A stretch of DNA of 64,000 bases from Bifidobacterium sp. N4G05 (lineage in GTDB: Bacteria > Actinomycetota > Actinomycetes > Actinomycetales > Bifidobacteriaceae), in the NCBI RefSeq assembly GCF_002742445.1, contig NZ_NJNQ01000007.1, positions 1 through 64,000 of the forward strand, given 5' to 3'. This document shows positions 62,415 to 64,000 of the stretch, piece by piece. How positions within the stretch are numbered: the first letter of the stretch is position 1; every line of letters starts with the position of its first letter. A program made the translations under genes and the position numbers. Under the pieces are notes generated by a model. It did no database searches. It was not told where the DNA came from and was given only the letters and a program-made list of their open reading frames with translations.

Positions 62415-64000
62415 TCAGGCCTGAACGTGAACCGTCGTTCCCATTAGGCACCAATTGTAGAACCATTCGGCCTGATCCCAGCCGACGCCGACGCAACCAT
62501 GGGATGTGTTCTTCCCCATAGCTTGAATGCTGCTGTCGTTGAACGCGCTCTGGGTAGCGATGCGGTGAATCGCACATCCGGTCTTTGAGAAGTAGTTGAC
62601 GAATCCAACATCCTTAACATCCCACTTCTCGGTGCTTCCGTTCGATAGGGTAAGCGAGCCACTCATGTTCTGAGATTGGTATTTGAGCCACACTTTGAAG
62701 TCGCCGTCAGGCGTACAGTTGTCGTAGGAGTTCGGATCGCAGTAGGTTGGCGTACACAAGTCGCCGCTCGGCTGGCACTGGCCCGTCTGATAATCGTTGC
62801 CCTGACCGGCAGACATATGCATGACACGGACGGTCTGCCCATTTTCAATGGCTGTAACGGTATGCGAAGACAAGCTGACCACCACGGTACGTGTGGTTTT
62901 TTTCTCATTCTGTGGGTCGCAAGTGCCTTGGATATTTACTGAATCAGAGCCTTTGGCAAACGCCTCAGCGGCATCACGGCCAACATTGGTGTCACCACCA
63001 TCAGAAACGGTTATGCCATCATGCCCAGCTACATTGGTTTGCAGCACATCACCGACACTATTAACGATGACATCACCATCAACTCGATCCGCATGGAAAT
63101 TCGATTTGATGGAATCATTATAGTATTGCTGCAATTTGTCCCCGTCGATGATCAAAGAGCCATTTCGGGTTTGATTATTGCCGAGCTTCTCACTATCCGG
63201 TCCAAGCGTGATGGCCGATGCGATGGACTGCGCGCCGAATTCCGCAACTTTATGGTCGCCGATTTTGATAGCCACCGGCTTCGCTATCCACGCGTCAGCA
63301 GAAGCCTTGGCCTCGTTGGCTTGGTCATCCGTGATGACGGGATCAGTAACCTTATTTTTAAGAGTCACCATTTGAGCGGTCTGCTTGCCGAAGGACTCAA
63401 GCACGTTCTTGGCTTCTTTGACGATATCCGTCACATCGATACCAGTCCCCTGTTGGCCTGGCGTCACATCGAAGGCGGTACCATCCGCGTTGAGCTGTAG
63501 CGACGGGTTGGTGGCGGACACGGACTGCACTCCCAACATGTCACCTACCGTCTGGGCACTGACTCGAGAATCGTCGAAAGACTCGACGTCGACATCCTCA
63601 CGGGTCCAGAATGCATACTTCTGGAAAAAGGAATCGTTACGTTTCGCGTTCATCACATTTTCGGCGATGGACTCCGCGTCAATGGCGACGCCAAGATCCT
63701 TCAACGTGACTTTCTTACTCGTTCCCTCATAGGAAACGGGAACCGTCAATGATTCCGCCGTATCGGAAATCTCTTGGATGATATGATCTCGGGATTGTCC
63801 TGTCATGGACTTGCCCCAGAGCGTGACACCTGGCAACGCATGTGACTGGAAGAACCAGTATCCGCCGCCGGACACGACACCGAGAAGAAGCATCACCGCG
63901 AGAACAATCCACAGCCACAACAGGTGGCGCTTCTTGCTGGCATTCACAGTCAACGCTGCGCCATCATCAATGGGATCGGCCGTTTCGGCAAACGAATCCA
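62415..64000 (-). CDS. L,D-transpeptidase (YkuD domain), start outside the window
   Basis: Membrane-anchored cell-wall enzyme. From a TTG at 63953 the frame gives 512 residues, but it stays open to the window edge (DSFAETADPIDDG upstream of that TTG) and no ribosome site is visible, so the true start probably lies beyond. A transmembrane helix (LWLWIVLAVMLLLGVVSGGGYW) follows about 8 residues into the TTG reading. A peptidoglycan-binding-like region of about 300 residues comes next. The C-terminal catalytic domain has CAIHRIATQSAF and NTSHGCVGVGWDQAEW with the catalytic Cys. It forms 3-3 crosslinks or attaches proteins to peptidoglycan. Confidence 0.9.
   Translation of the reverse strand, partial: DSFAETADPIDDGAALTVNASKKRHLLWLWIVLAVMLLLGVVSGGGYWFFQSHALPGVTLWGKSMTGQSRDHIIQEISDTAESLTVPVSYEGTSKKVTLKDLGVAIDAESIAENVMNAKRNDSFFQKYAFWTREDVDVESFDDSRVSAQTVGDMLGVQSVSATNPSLQLNADGTAFDVTPGQQGTGIDVTDIVKEAKNVLESFGKQTAQMVTLKNKVTDPVITDDQANEAKASADAWIAKPVAIKIGDHKVAEFGAQSIASAITLGPDSEKLGNNQTRNGSLIIDGDKLQQYYNDSIKSNFHADRVDGDVIVNSVGDVLQTNVAGHDGITVSDGGDTNVGRDAAEAFAKGSDSVNIQGTCDPQNEKKTTRTVVVSLSSHTVTAIENGQTVRVMHMSAGQGNDYQTGQCQPSGDLCTPTYCDPNSYDNCTPDGDFKVWLKYQSQNMSGSLTLSNGSTEKWDVKDVGFVNYFSKTGCAIHRIATQSAFNDSSIQAMGKNTSHGCVGVGWDQAEWFYNWCLMGTTVHVQA

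Overview
The window is ordinary chromosome of a high-GC Gram-positive bacterium, almost certainly a Bifidobacterium. The evidence is the actinobacterial GT4 glycogen synthase, TrmI with an actinobacterial N-terminus, actinobacterial GltB/GltD, a sufBDCSU-sufT operon without a visible sufR, class Ib ribonucleotide reductase nrdHIEF, strong GGAGG-type ribosome binding sites and frequent GTG/TTG starts. I see no rRNA, CRISPR array or intact insertion sequence. There is one tRNA (Leu, anticodon GAG).

Layout. 1-8.1 kb (minus strand): metE-metF, a SixA-like histidine phosphatase, trmI, a soluble ABC ATPase, glycogen synthase and a small membrane protein. 8.3-14.4 kb (minus): gltB-gltD glutamate synthase. 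14.6-19.7 kb (plus): a TPP riboswitch followed by an NCS2 permease, a LuxE-like acyl-protein synthetase, a LuxC-like acyl-CoA reductase and a short-chain dehydrogenase. 19.8-23 kb: lepA-hemW (minus) and rpsT (plus). 23.4-28.4 kb (minus): a TRIC-type membrane protein, ilvE, a frameshifted GNAT gene next to a YafQ-like toxin scrap, two crcB fluoride channels, a decayed GyrI-like regulator and rplY. 28.7-34 kb (plus): an alpha/beta hydrolase, an OFA-type MFS carrier and a UvrA paralogue. 34.1-38.1 kb (minus): nrdHIEF behind two NrdR boxes. 38.6-40.6 kb (plus): a TetR regulator and an MFS efflux gene sharing an operator. 40.6-42.6 kb: gene remnants and an unrecognised 455-residue protein. 42.9-45.8 kb (minus): pntAA-pntAB-pntB transhydrogenase. 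46-48 kb (plus): a long-chain acyl-CoA ligase. 48.1-53.5 kb (minus): rsmE-hinT-phoH-ybeY-CNNM-era RNA/ribosome operon. 53.7-56.1 kb (plus): tRNA-Leu, a SpoU methyltransferase and glgC. 56.2-62.2 kb (minus): the suf Fe-S assembly operon. 62.4 kb to the edge: an L,D-transpeptidase whose start lies outside the window.

How the genes fit together. Housekeeping dominates: nitrogen assimilation (GltBD, IlvE), methionine/folate (MetE, MetF), glycogen (GlgA, GlgC), Fe-S assembly, NADPH balance (Pnt) and translation. The most unusual element is the TPP-controlled permease-LuxE-LuxC-SDR operon. The three enzymes form a plausible acid-to-aldehyde-to-alcohol reduction series. Placed under a thiamine riboswitch and next to a nucleobase-type permease, this suggests salvage of an oxidised (carboxylated) thiamine pyrimidine or thiazole back to the alcohol used for thiamine synthesis. 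That assignment is inference. Accessory decay is concentrated at 25.8-27.7 kb and 40.6-41.2 kb.
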